A program made the translations under genes and the position numbers. DNA of 64,000 nt from Trematomus loennbergii (taxonomy: Eukaryota; Chordata; Actinopteri; Perciformes; Nototheniidae). The DNA is taken from assembly GCA_012861695.1 (NCBI GenBank), contig JAAOOA010000086.1, positions 4,299,293-4,363,292 on the forward strand, written 5' to 3'. The notes under the pieces are model-generated. The model had not been told where the DNA came from, searched no databases, and worked only from the letters and a program-made list of their open reading frames with translations. Positions 53,973 through 64,000 of this stretch are shown here, one piece after another. Every line of letters starts with the position of its first letter. Positions within the stretch are counted from its first letter, which is position 1.

Positions 53973-54297
53973 CGATCCAAACTGTGAGTAGAGGTTGATA
54001 ACGCTCATGGTCACAAATGCAATAAAACCCTTACAAGTGATATCAGCAATTTATTAACATCCTGCGAATAAATGTAAAATGAATCTGCAGAAATGCAAAT
54101 ATTCTTCTACTGATATAATTACTTTTTGTAGTACGGTCCAAAGTGTGAGTAGATGTTGATAACGCTCATGGTCACAAATGCAATAAAACCTTTACAAGTC
54201 ATATCAGCAGTTTATGAAAAAAATCCTGCAAATAAATATAAAATGAATCTGCAGAAATGAAAAGATTCTTCTACTGTTTTTATTACTTTTTGTAGTT
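53973..54297 (+). repeat. 161-bp tandem duplication
   Basis: Two diverged copies in tandem, offset 161 bases, share ggttgataacgctcatggtc, aaatgcaataaaacc and aatgaatctgcagaaatg. Confidence 0.88.
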
Positions 54298-55257
54298 TGT
54301 TTTGTGTTTGTTAGTTTTAACATCACAAAAATAATATAATAGTGCCGATTCTTTACTTAAATGTTTTTTTAATTCTTCAAAACCATTCTCATAAAGATAG
54401 AAATAGAGCTGAAGAGGAAGTCTTTCACTGGACCACCTGAGACTGTAGCCCCGTGTGTGCTGCAGCGCGGCCTCACTGCCAACAGATGAGGCTGCTTTCT
54501 TATTTAACCTGCTCTGTCTGAAAGTGACCTTAGAGCAGAGCTCTTCCAACATGGCTGCCTGACCCCGGTCACAGTATTTACAGTCAAATGGAAGTCTCAA
54601 TAAATCACTCCATCTGCTATCAGAGGCCCACAATGCTGCAGGGTTTACAAAAGTGTTCTCCTGTTGGAGCCGGAGACAGACATCAAGGAAGAAGAGAAAA
54701 CACTATTTTTGTTTTTAAAAGATGATTTGATATAATAACTTTTTGGATTGCAATCAGGCATTAAACTAGCAGGGGGCAGGAATCAATGTAAAGTGCATGA
54801 GCATTATCAGAGGATCAAATATTAAAGCAGCTTTAATCAATATTCTTTAGAATAAATGCATAAAAAGACATTTGAAAGAGTTTGCAAATAGTAATGAATC
54901 CCTTTGGATATACAGAGCTTTATTGTTATTCATTGTTTATTCTGGCTGACTCTCAGTGGGCTCATAGTGACATTACCGTCTGCAGCACTACGCTGTTCTC
55001 AGGAAGCGCAGTAAAAAAACCCTGTGCTCTACTTCCTTAGCAGGAACAAGCAGACAGACAGAGTTAGAGACTAGCTGGGGGAAAAAGTGGAGAATTTAGC
55101 AGCTAAAGAGACAGACGTTTCACTTTTCAAAGGAGCTCAAAGAGAGACAATATCGGACTTTGCATTCATCAGCTGGACACAAACAAAAGTCATTATGATT
55201 ATCTTGCTCCATAACTGCTGGATGTGTTTGGAAGCATCATTTTTTTATTTTTTTTTA

Positions 55258-55620
55258 TTAAAAGGGGCCCTATTATGCTTTTTGGGTTTTCCCTTTGCTG
55301 TAGTTTGTTATCCAAGTTGTTTCTGCATGCAAATGGTCTGCAAACGCTACAATCCCTGTGTTTCTCTCCCCTACTGCATCACTTTATAATGAATGATATC
55401 ACTATGTTACACTCACACTTCTATTGGCTAGTGCTCGTAGCGCTCGTTTGAATCAATCACAACCGAGCCGGCCAGCTAACCAACCAGAGCAGACTGGGCT
55501 CTGGTTTCAGACAGAGGGTGAAAAGAGGTGCTGCAGCACAGGCAGTATGAGAAAAGAGCTTTGTGAACATTAAAGCACGGAGACATGTCCCAGTAGAGAC
55601 ACTACATACTGATATGAACC
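55258..55620 (-). mobile_element. TTAA-type MITE, family B copy 3, inverted and truncated
   Basis: Begins ttaaaaggggccctattatgc and reads as family B on the minus strand up to tactgatatgaacctga; the far terminus is missing. Confidence 0.75.
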
Positions 55621-55996
55621 TGATAACAAGCATTACAGTATATGTCTTCTGTGGCTTAAAAGTGTATGGTCTGCCATTCCTATTTTTACAATATGTTTCA
55701 ACAGCCAACAAGTGGCAAAAAAAAACGATATTGCAGGATAAAAATATAAGCATGTATACAAAGGAAAATATGAAAAAAATAAAAGCGCTAAAGATCTAAA
55801 GCTGATTAAATTGAAAAAATAGACTTTAATTAGAAGGAGAGGAGCTGTGTACTGGATTGGATTAGTTGAGCACTCTGGGGAGACACTGAGCTGTCTCTAG
55901 ACAAGTAGGTGACTGGGCAGAGTCCTTTGCTTTCAGACCTCCCTGTGTGCCTGCTGTGTTTGTCTGCTGAGAGAAGCAAAGAGCACAGAAATAACT

Positions 55997-55997
<1 letters not shown>

Positions 55998-56061
<64 letters not shown>
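55998..56061 (+). repeat. (GT)n microsatellite
   Basis: About 32 uninterrupted GT units. Confidence 0.97.
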
Positions 56062-56064
<3 letters not shown>

Positions 56065-56227
56065 GGTCAGGCTCTATTTCAGGACACAGGAGTGCAAGGT
56101 TTCACCTCCTGCTCTCCATTGAACACAGCGCCTCGTGCTACATAAAAATGCACCTGTTTTATTACTTCACCCACCTTATTGTTTAATAATAGAACAAGGT
56201 CCTCAATATATTGGCTCATCTTCTTTT

Positions 56228-56320
56228 TATGTAGCCGACGCAGGCGACGTAGCTGACGTAAAAGACGGGACGCCTTCGGTACGCGTTCTTTGGTCTCAGG
56301 TGGGTGTGTAGCGGCCTTAA
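56228..56320 (+). mobile_element. terminal fragment of the 52421-type element
   Basis: Only the right end is present: gttctttggtctcaggtggg then tgtgtagcggccttaa. Confidence 0.6.
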
Positions 56321-57477
56321 CCTGTTTAGCCCTGAGCCTGTTTTTCAGGTCTCAGGCTCGAAAATGACATTCCCAGAACAAATGACCATATCTTCCCTTC
56401 TAAAAGGGTTAAATTAATAATCTTTTTTCTCAAAGTAATGATAAACCTGTGAGTTGGGTGTAGAAAAGTCAGAATCAATATAGATGTTTTTTATTTTAAA
56501 GAAAATTCAGATTGAACATAGTAAAAAACTGTAAATTATAGTGTCCGTCCAAAAATTATTTTTTACTTCTAGTGAAAACTACCCTTGGATGATGGGTTAG
56601 TAGACTAAAAGCTTTAGGAATCCAAAGTACAACATATAATAAGTACCCTGTATCAAGATTGATGCAAAACAAGTGACATTTGACCTTTTTAGAGAGATTT
56701 AGCACAAAAAAAAACACTTCTGGGGTCATTTGGGTGGATTTTCCATATCTCTGGCCCCCCTTTGTCGAATTTGATGGTTGACACCTCTTTCTGACCGTTA
56801 GAGCCAATAGAATCGAAGGGGGATTCCCCCACACACACACAGTAAAAAAAAAAGGTGGGGGCTTCGCGCATGCAGTTTTGCATCAGAGCGAACCTATACT
56901 CTAGCTCTGACATCTGGAAACGGAAAAGCCGTTTTATTGCTTATGGATTATCAGAAATCATTTCAAAGGGACACAGACACATTGGATTAACCTATGGATT
57001 AAGCGTTTTTATCGTTTTAATGCCATTGAAGACCACTTTTGACCAAACTACGACACAGGTAAGCCATGTTAGCGTTTTTAGCTACCTAGCGCCACATGTT
57101 TTAATGTCTGTTTTTGTTTATAAAGTCGCGAGTTCGTATCATGGAGTGTTAATGTATGCACCCATCGATTCTGTGTCACCTCACGATGTGAAACGATGTG
57201 TTGGATGTGCAGAAAAGATAAATAATAAGGTTTTGTGAGTGAATTTCGGTGCAGTAATCTGTTAGCATTTTTCGTCGTTGCTAATTCAGAGGCTCAGCGT
57301 TAGCATTGTGGGTTTTATTTTGAAAAATAAATAAAAATGATCAGTTAGATGAGTTTCTTCCCGTTACATGGATATAAAACATTCAGTTTATTAAATGAAC
57401 ATGCCCTCAGACACTGTTTCCTGCAAGATGTTGCGGGAGTGCCCCAGTACCGGGGTCTCTCGGGCTTAACAGGTTAA
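56317..57477 (+). mobile_element. TTAA-bounded element with short TIRs and an exon-like ORF
   Basis: TTAA at 56317-56320 and 57474-57477 enclose inverted ends cctgtttagccc and gggcttaacagg (11 of 12). The TTAA site and CCT-like ends suggest piggyBac, but no transposase is recognised. Inside, a 127-codon ORF (56855-57238) crosses a donor-like acacag|gtaagc at 57058/57059. Confidence 0.7.
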
Positions 57478-57555
57478 ACAAACATTTGGAGATGCCTCAA
57501 TTGATATTTGGTTTTGTGATATTGCTGAAACATGATCACAATTTTTGAGCAAACA

Positions 57556-58245
57556 TTAAAGATCTCCTATCATGCTATTTGTAGGCATATATTATGAGTC
57601 TCAGATATATATAAAAATCATGTCTATGATGATGTGTTTTGCTCAAAATACCAAACAGATCACCCATTCTAGCCGTGTCTCATACCCTCTATTTCAGGCC
57701 TGTTAGAGAAGTGCTGATTCTGGGTCCTTAGCTTTAAAAAAAAAAAGAGGAGGGGAGCTTGTGCCTACTCAATTCTACCCAGATACAGCTAAATGCTGCC
57801 GTGATGAAACGCCATGTTCAAAACCACATCAAGGATTGTTTCTGAAACAGTATGGAGCTCAAACGCTTTTCTCTTGTGGGTTTACCACAAGGTGAGTTCT
57901 TTTTTTATTTCCTGCTTTTTTTACACATACTCTCTCCAGTACAGGTTAGCGTGTTAGCGATGCTTGCTAATGTAAACACAGACCATATTACTTCCAAAAC
58001 ACGTCGGGCATTGTTTCTGATAGCGACGTTTCTGATAGGGCCGTGGGTGTAAAGCCAGCCCACATTTCATATATTACGTCATATCGGACTCAAATCTGGA
58101 TCAGCTCCAGTGTTCCCCCGTTTTTAGAGATTTGGGTACGGAGGAAAAGAGAGGGTTTGGTTTCTGACACTTTGTGAGTTCCCTTACACACTGTGGACAC
58201 ATTTATGTTTAAAAGACATCAAAAAGTGCATTTTGCATGATTTTC
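57556..58245 (-). mobile_element. TTAA-type transposon, family A copy 4 (inverted)
   Basis: Reads as family A on the minus strand: the family start lies near 58245 (aaaatgcactttttgatgtc in reverse) and the end near ttaaagatctcctatcatgc at 57556. The start-side terminus is degraded. Confidence 0.78.
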
Positions 58246-58929
58246 AACAGAATTTGGAGAGGTTACAGGGTTGTTGCTATGTATTGTGTTGCAGCAATAT
58301 CTATGCTTAATGACTTGCTTGGATAAATAAAGTTTAAAAGTGAATAAAAACGTAAAGCATGCTAATCGACTAGCTGACTGATGTTTTGAAGGAATACACC
58401 CCTTAGTTAGATTAACTGTTGCAGTGCCAGCTCGGCCGATTGTTTTTCCTCCTATTCTGCTGCCTTTCTTGTGAACCGCTCATCCAAACTTATCTTAAAT
58501 ATTTGACAGTCAAATTATAATAATCCATGGATCAATGACAATACAATCATCTTAATTAAGCCACTATCTCTGTAAATGCTGGGGCAAGGACTTTTCACAT
58601 GTTCCCTTATTATCATATGTGTATCTTTTGGTAAAAAACTCCTCAATTGCTTTATTAGGAGAGCAATTAAAGTGTTCATTATACCAGTCCAGATAGATCA
58701 AATATAATCAGACTCCTCAATGGTCTACTCTTGTTTGCCTGGACAGTGAACCTCGGGTAATTTCCGGAGGGCACTATATGTTTGTCAAATTGGTCCAGAA
58801 TGAAATCGCACAACAATTATTGAATGTTCAATTAAATAGCCCTTAGAGAAAGAATGCTACCCGGTCTTAGGCCCCGGCCACACAAGGACGATAACGGTCG
58901 TATCTGCTACAGTTCTCTATCATATAGAC

Positions 58930-59320
58930 CAGTGGTCCCCAAACTAAGGCCCGCGGGCCGGATACGGCCCGCCTCCACATTTGGCCCGGCCCCCTGAACA
59001 ATACCAGAGACGCATTATGATTTTTTTTTTTTTTTTTTTTCAGTCTTGCCACGCGAATCCTAGACTAGCCCCTGTCAAATAGAACGGAATAATGGCGAAA
59101 AGGTTAGGTAAGAGAAAAATTGATTCAGAATGCAGGGTATTTAACCTGCAGTGGTCAAACGATTATTTATTTATTAGTGTGGCTTTCTGGAAAACAATAA
59201 ATGTTTACGTTTAGGCACCCCTGCGATCGTCACACTTTTTCTGTTACAAACTGACCCCGGCCCCCATCAGAGAAGGGAAAAGTTATGTGGCCCTCACAGG
59301 AAAAAGTTTGGGGACCCCTG
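58930..59320 (+). mobile_element. hAT-type MITE with exact 8-bp target duplication
   Basis: Ends cagtggtccccaaacta and agtttggggacccctg. The 8-bp flanks are identical, ATATAGAC, at 58922-58929 and 59321-59328. The terminal motif is the familiar vertebrate hAT end. Nested in the element at 58870-60046. Confidence 0.88.
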
Positions 59321-59570
59321 ATATAGACGGTTCGTCCACACGAGGCCGACATGGAAACGCAGAAAACGATAACGGGTCCCAAGGTGGGTAGATCTGCAAA
59401 CGAAACGCTCTGGGGGGGCAAACGGCTCCATGTTTACGCCTATACGATCATTTCCTGATAACGTTGAAGCAATAGCCCCGCCTCTCCCCACCTCTCCTGC
59501 TCAGAGATCAGCTGCTGGGCTGTCAGAAGAGGGGGAGGAAAAGAGAGGCTCCGTTTTTTATTCTTATATT

Positions 59571-59705
59571 ATTATATAGAGTCGTTATCAATTTGTTTTA
59601 AAGCTCGATAAATAACAAAGAAGACCTTTGACCGGCACTTTTCTAATTTTGTCCGGAAGATTTCAACTTTAACGGACATGTTGACCGGCGAAAAAAAATC
59701 TAACT
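59571..59705 (-). mobile_element. fragment of the 31548-type hAT element
   Basis: Reverse-strand match to the left part of 31548-32466: aacaaagaagacctttgacc and ggcacttttctaattttgtc. Confidence 0.65.
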
Positions 59706-60721
59706 TAAAATCTGCTGCACGGTCCCCTCGTCCCTTGGAAGAGGCGGAGAGGTGGGTGTTTTTCATCTGCTGGTGGATTACCGGAGAGATTTACAGAGAA
59801 AAAGAGCCAGAGCGTCCACAGCGGAGAATAAACAGAAGGGCAACCATGCGTGGGAAGTCTTCTTCGCTGCTTTTGTGGCAGGAGTACAGCGCCACTTACA
59901 GGCCCGGCATATGTACTACATCGTCTCCAGCGCTTTCGAGCGGTCTCGTGTGAACGGACACGTTTCTGGTGCCTATTGCGTGTGGACGGAAGATCTTTTT
60001 GATATCGATTTCGGTCCGTTTGCGTTATCGTCCTCGTGTGGCTCCAGCATTAGAGTCCATATGATACCCATTTCCTCTGGCACCACACTCAAACTATACT
60101 TCACATTATTAGGATCTAAAAAGCAATCTTGTGTCTCATTTTTCATCCATCCAAGAGTTTTGTTTTCTGATGTATCATGAGTGTTGCAGCCTCACAGGGT
60201 TGCTGCAGTGGCTGTTGACTTTAGTCTTGTGGAAAGGAGACAACTATTTCAGAAACACTGCTGAAAATATGAAGCCACACGGTGGGAATAACCCATTTTC
60301 ACCCTTTGCGATTTTCGCTTCCTAATGACTGCAGTGTGACTACAAACACTGGGACTCCTGGGGAAACACGTCCAGAAATAGGTCTGAGTGAAGTAGGCAA
60401 AAAATAAATATCACTGCTGACAATGTGCCAATAGCAGCAGATTTGGAGTCAGATGAGTGAATGCAGAATATCTCAGAGTACATAATGACAGAAGATGGAG
60501 TCTAACACACCTCATGTGTCAGAGTGTAATTAAAGCAAACACAAGATGAATATGTGTTTGTGGATAATTAGACATCAGCAGATGCTCCATCATCTGCCTG
60601 CTTTCACACTGCTCATTATAAGAGTGGAACTGCTTCTTGCAACACACTGCACACCTGAAAAAACACACCAACAGTTCAGAGTTTGAGGCTTTGATGCGAT
60701 TGCAGGGGAATATATCATAAC

Positions 60722-61421
60722 TTAAAGGGGACCTATCATGCAAAATGCACTTTTTGATGTCTTTTATACATAAATATGTGTCCCCGGTGTGTCGGGAACT
60801 CACGCAGCGTCAGAAAATAAAACCCTCTCTCTTTTCCTCCGTACCCAAATCTTTTAAAAACAGGGGTACGACGAGCGCATACAGATTTGCTGCCGATATG
60901 ACGTCAAATCGGCAGCGGACCCACAGAAAGTTGCTATCAGAAACAATGCCTGACGTGTTTTGGACGTAATCTCGTCTTTGTTTACATTAGCAAGCCTCGC
61001 TAACACTCAGAGCTAACCTGTACTGGAGAGCACATGTGTTTAAAAAGCAGGAAATAAAAAAGGAACTCACCTTGTGATAAACCTGCAAGAGAAAAAGCAT
61101 TTGAGCTCCATACTGTTTCAGAAATAATCTTGATGTGGTTTAGAACAGGATGGCGTTTTATCACAGCAGAATTTAACTTTATCTCCGGTAGAATTCTGAT
61201 CAGGCATTAGCTCCGCCTCCTCTTTTTTTTTTTTTTCAAGCCAAGGACCCAAAATCCACGTTTCTCTAACAGGGCTGCAAAAGAGGGGTATGAGCAGTAT
61301 GAGGCATGGCTACAATGGGTGAACCGTTTGGTATTTTAAGCAAAAAACTTCACAGACATGTTTTGTATAGGTATGGCCCTACAATATATTTTTCCAAAAT
61401 AGCATAATAGGTCCACTTTAA
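60722..61421 (+). mobile_element. TTAA-type transposon, family A copy 5
   Basis: Ends ttaaaggggacctatcatgc and gcataataggtccactttaa with TTAA on both sides. The best-preserved copy. Confidence 0.87.
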
Positions 61422-62774
61422 GTTAATGTTTCCTACAGTTGAGCTATTGCAGATCCCATTGTGCTGCCAAAATGCATTCAGCCATCACACTGTCCCTGTG
61501 ATACTAATCACATGCCATGTGAGCATCTGTGCTTGTTACTGAACACTACATTTGTTTGAAGTACTGAATCTTTTTAGCACTAATTACATCTGTTCATACG
61601 TTAAAAAACATGACATTTATTTTTGGCTTTTGCATTTTGGATAATCTTTTGAGTTTTTTTACACAAGGTAATTTCTTGGCCTTAATAACTTGAGTGAAAT
61701 GAAACAATGTCCACAGACTAGCTTCAAGGGAAACAAAATAATGATATTTGAATGGATGGAAGGACTACATACTGTCCCATTTAAAAACAGAAATATCCGA
61801 TTAATTAAGCCTACAAAAACAATGAAAATGCAAACTAAAGAGGATTGAAACAGCTTCCTATACTGTATACACAAGAGATTACCACACTGTTGTTTTTAAA
61901 CATAATGTGAAATTATAGACAGAAAAACTAAAATGCCAATGTCCTGAAATAACTCAATCAATATGACACGATGAACTGCTCCTATGAAACACTTCTGCTT
62001 GGGCTGAAATTGGGGCAGAGCCTCAGCCACTAATGATGAGCTAAGGGCCAACGACAAATGTCACACACATTCAGACTGAATAAGGAAGCGAACACTAATT
62101 GGGAATTCAGTCTAATTAACAGGCTACAAAGTAAACACAAATGGATTATTTATTATATTAGTTTGCCATCTTTGGAGAAATCAAACCCTTTTTTTTTTAT
62201 GAAGCAGTGCATATTTGATTCTTATTATTTGATATTTTTGATGAATTATTGGACGGTTTTACTTTTGTTTAATACCTCATGCTTATATTGCAACTTGTTA
62301 CTTCTTCTTTAACCTCAATAAATCTCCTTTTGCTTCAAACTTTTTAGAAAAGTTTTCAAATGATTTTGTAGTACATAAACATTTGTCTATGCTTTAATTA
62401 AAGACAAATCAGTTAATACACAGACTTTCCTATCGAGTAACCAGGCAACACAGGCTGTCATGTTACACCCTGCTACAACCTCACACACACACATACACAC
62501 AAAATGAACACTGACCAGCGGCTAAATGCTTTTCCCCCTCTACCAGCCAACCATGCAGCTCGTCCACTTTATAACTTGGATATGTCATTATATAAATAAC
62601 TCTGCATGCCAAACCTATGTGGAGTCAAACTAATTGGCAGTGTCATTTTGGCAACGACAATCTAGTTTAAAAAAAAAACACCCATCACTGTTTTCTCTCT
62701 GCGGTCTTCTAATTAGCTTTCACAGACCTTACACTTCAACACTCCAGGCGTCAGATGCTTCAGTTTGGAGGAGT
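61422..62774. other. no gene seen
   Basis: AT-rich with no repeats or exons I can identify. Confidence 0.5.
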
Positions 62775-63751
62775 TTAGGCTGGTGCCCCACGGGAACGCA
62801 TACGGCAAAACGCATAGGATTAACGCAATCGCAATCACCAAAAAGCTTCCGTCCACACGCAATATACACCGGATAGTGTCTGTTCACATGAGACAGCTCC
62901 GTTTAGCTCCAACCGCTGGAAAAAGCTGCAGTACATATGCCGAGCCTGTACGTGGCACTGTAACTTCCTCCAGAAATAGCAGCGAAGAAGCATGGTCGTC
63001 ATGGTTGCGCTTCTGTTTATTCACCGTGGTGGGGGCCGAGGGAACCGGGCAGAGTTTTTCGCCGGTCAACGTGTGTAAAAGTTTCAATCTTCCGGACAAA
63101 ATTATAAAAGTGCCGGTCAAAGGTCTTCTTTGTTATTTATTGAGCTTTAAAACAAATGAATAATGACTATATATAATAATAAAATACACGGAGCCTGTCC
63201 TCTCTTTTCCCTCTCTTCTGACAGCGTCAGTGTCTGTCTCATGCGGCAGCTGATCCAGTAATGAGTGACCCGCCGACAGTAAAAATGAACATATTTATAA
63301 CTAGTTTAGGTAGTTTGAGAGGTAATTAAAATAGCTAAGGGTGATGATCTGACTTGAAGTGTGTGACTTGCTCCCGTTGCATCACAGCGGGAGGAGCTGC
63401 GTGTCTCCGTCCTGTCAGATTAGACTTCACTCGCGTTTATGTCCATATCGAGAGAAAGATAAATAATCTGAATTCAGTGTGCAGTGTACTTTTGCGGGGG
63501 TGAGCAGCAGAGGTGGGGGGAGGCAGGGCTATTGCATCATCATTATCACAAAATGATCGTATAGAGGCGATCACACGGAGCCGTATGACCCCCAAAGCGC
63601 TCCGTTCCCAGATCTATCCACCTTTGGACCCGTTATCGTTTGCGGGGTCCGTTTCTATCGTTTAGTTACGGCCTCGTGTGGCAAAAAGGGCTATACGCAA
63701 GAGAAATATGCGGATACAACCCGTTTTCATTCCCGTGGGGCACCAGCCTAA
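62775..63751 (+). mobile_element. inverted-repeat element with 22-bp perfect TIRs and nested pieces
   Basis: Both ends carry ttaggctggtgccccacggg plus two more matched bases. Inside, 63049-63450 matches the hAT element at 31548, and the right part (cgttatcgtttgcggggtcc, acggcctcgtgtggc) resembles family D. Confidence 0.78.
63049..63450 (+). mobile_element. truncated copy of the 31548-type hAT element
   Basis: Starts cagagtttttcgccggtca and matches gtgccggtcaaaggtcttct, aactagtttaggtagtttga and cactcgcgtttatgtccata; the right terminus is absent. Confidence 0.72.
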
Positions 63752-64000
63752 GTGTGATGAAAGATGATGAAACTGCATTTGACCCAGTGTTTTTATATCC
63801 ATCACTGAAAAATGAGGGCTGTGCTCTAATACAAGATACTATTGTGAAGGATAATGAACTTGAGAAACTAAGGAGGATAGCATCGCAAGTACTCAGCAGA
63901 AAATAATATCTGTGGCAAACAGACGGACAGTTACACGCTTTGTTCAGCAGGAAAATCTCCACGTATCAACACAACTTTGTATCATTTCTGAAGCATAAAT

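Larger units (their letters stand above)
53437..56227. other. no recognised gene; upstream intron of tmem65 presumed
   Basis: Holds the 161-bp tandem duplication, a MITE (55258) and a GT repeat. A 116-codon minus-strand open stretch at 54283-54633 (CDRGQAAMLEELCSK, GFEELKKHLSKES) is not recognised as any family and lacks paired splice sites that I can defend. Confidence 0.45.
58870..60046 (+). mobile_element. inverted-repeat element (family D copy 1), host of nested insertions
   Basis: Ends gccacacaaggacgataacg and cgttatcgtcctcgtgtggc. The interior gataacgggtcccaaggtgg, gcatatgtactaca and tctcgtgtgaacgga is shared with 15845-16460. It contains the hAT MITE at 58930 and a fragment of the 31548-type hAT at ~59571-59705. 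Confidence 0.75.

Noticed and set aside
54283..54633. 116-codon minus-strand open stretch (GQAAMLEELCSK, GFEELKKHLSKES)
   Set aside because: Composition is protein-like, but I recognise no family and can defend no splice sites; it is not the missing tmem65 5' exon.

Overview
The window is vertebrate nuclear DNA, almost certainly from a ray-finned (teleost) fish. The evidence is split genes with GT-AG introns, dense CA/GT microsatellites, tRNA-derived SINEs with the GTCGCTTTGGATAAAA-type tail common in teleosts, and many short non-autonomous DNA transposons. There is no prokaryotic-style gene organisation, rRNA, functional tRNA or CRISPR array.

Two protein genes are recognised, converging tail to tail. 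On the + strand, mtss1 (MIM/metastasis suppressor 1, an I-BAR plus WH2 actin and membrane regulator) runs from an IMD-domain exon at 19215 to a stop at 35646-35648. Eleven exons were found, plus a candidate 12-nt microexon at 22984-22995. The exons for the first ~70 residues were not found, so roughly 1-19214 is read as upstream intron or flank. On the - strand, tmem65 (mitochondrial inner-membrane protein linked to Na+/Ca2+ exchange) has six exons from 52359 down to a stop at 45147; its 5' exons were not found, so ~52360-64000 is probably intron or upstream DNA. From recall, MTSS1 and TMEM65 are also neighbours on human 8q24, which supports both calls.

Layout. 1-19214: non-coding with SINEs, microsatellites and transposons. 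19215-35648: mtss1 exons, with transposons in the introns and TG/CA runs beside at least seven splice junctions. 35649-45146: the two 3' regions back to back, with a SINE and a TTAA element. 45147-52359: tmem65. 52360-64000: a repeat-dense region with nested TTAA, hAT-like and other inverted-repeat elements.

Points to check first: (1) the 12-nt microexon inside the I-BAR coding region; (2) apparent single-base losses that break frame in the 33475-33727 exon and the last mtss1 exon, although conserved protein resumes after each one; (3) TG/CA repeats at mtss1 splice sites; (4) nested transposons with readable target-site duplications; (5) a TTAA-bounded element carrying an exon-like ORF that ends in a strong splice donor.

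All family names are from recognition by eye. No database search or alignment was run.
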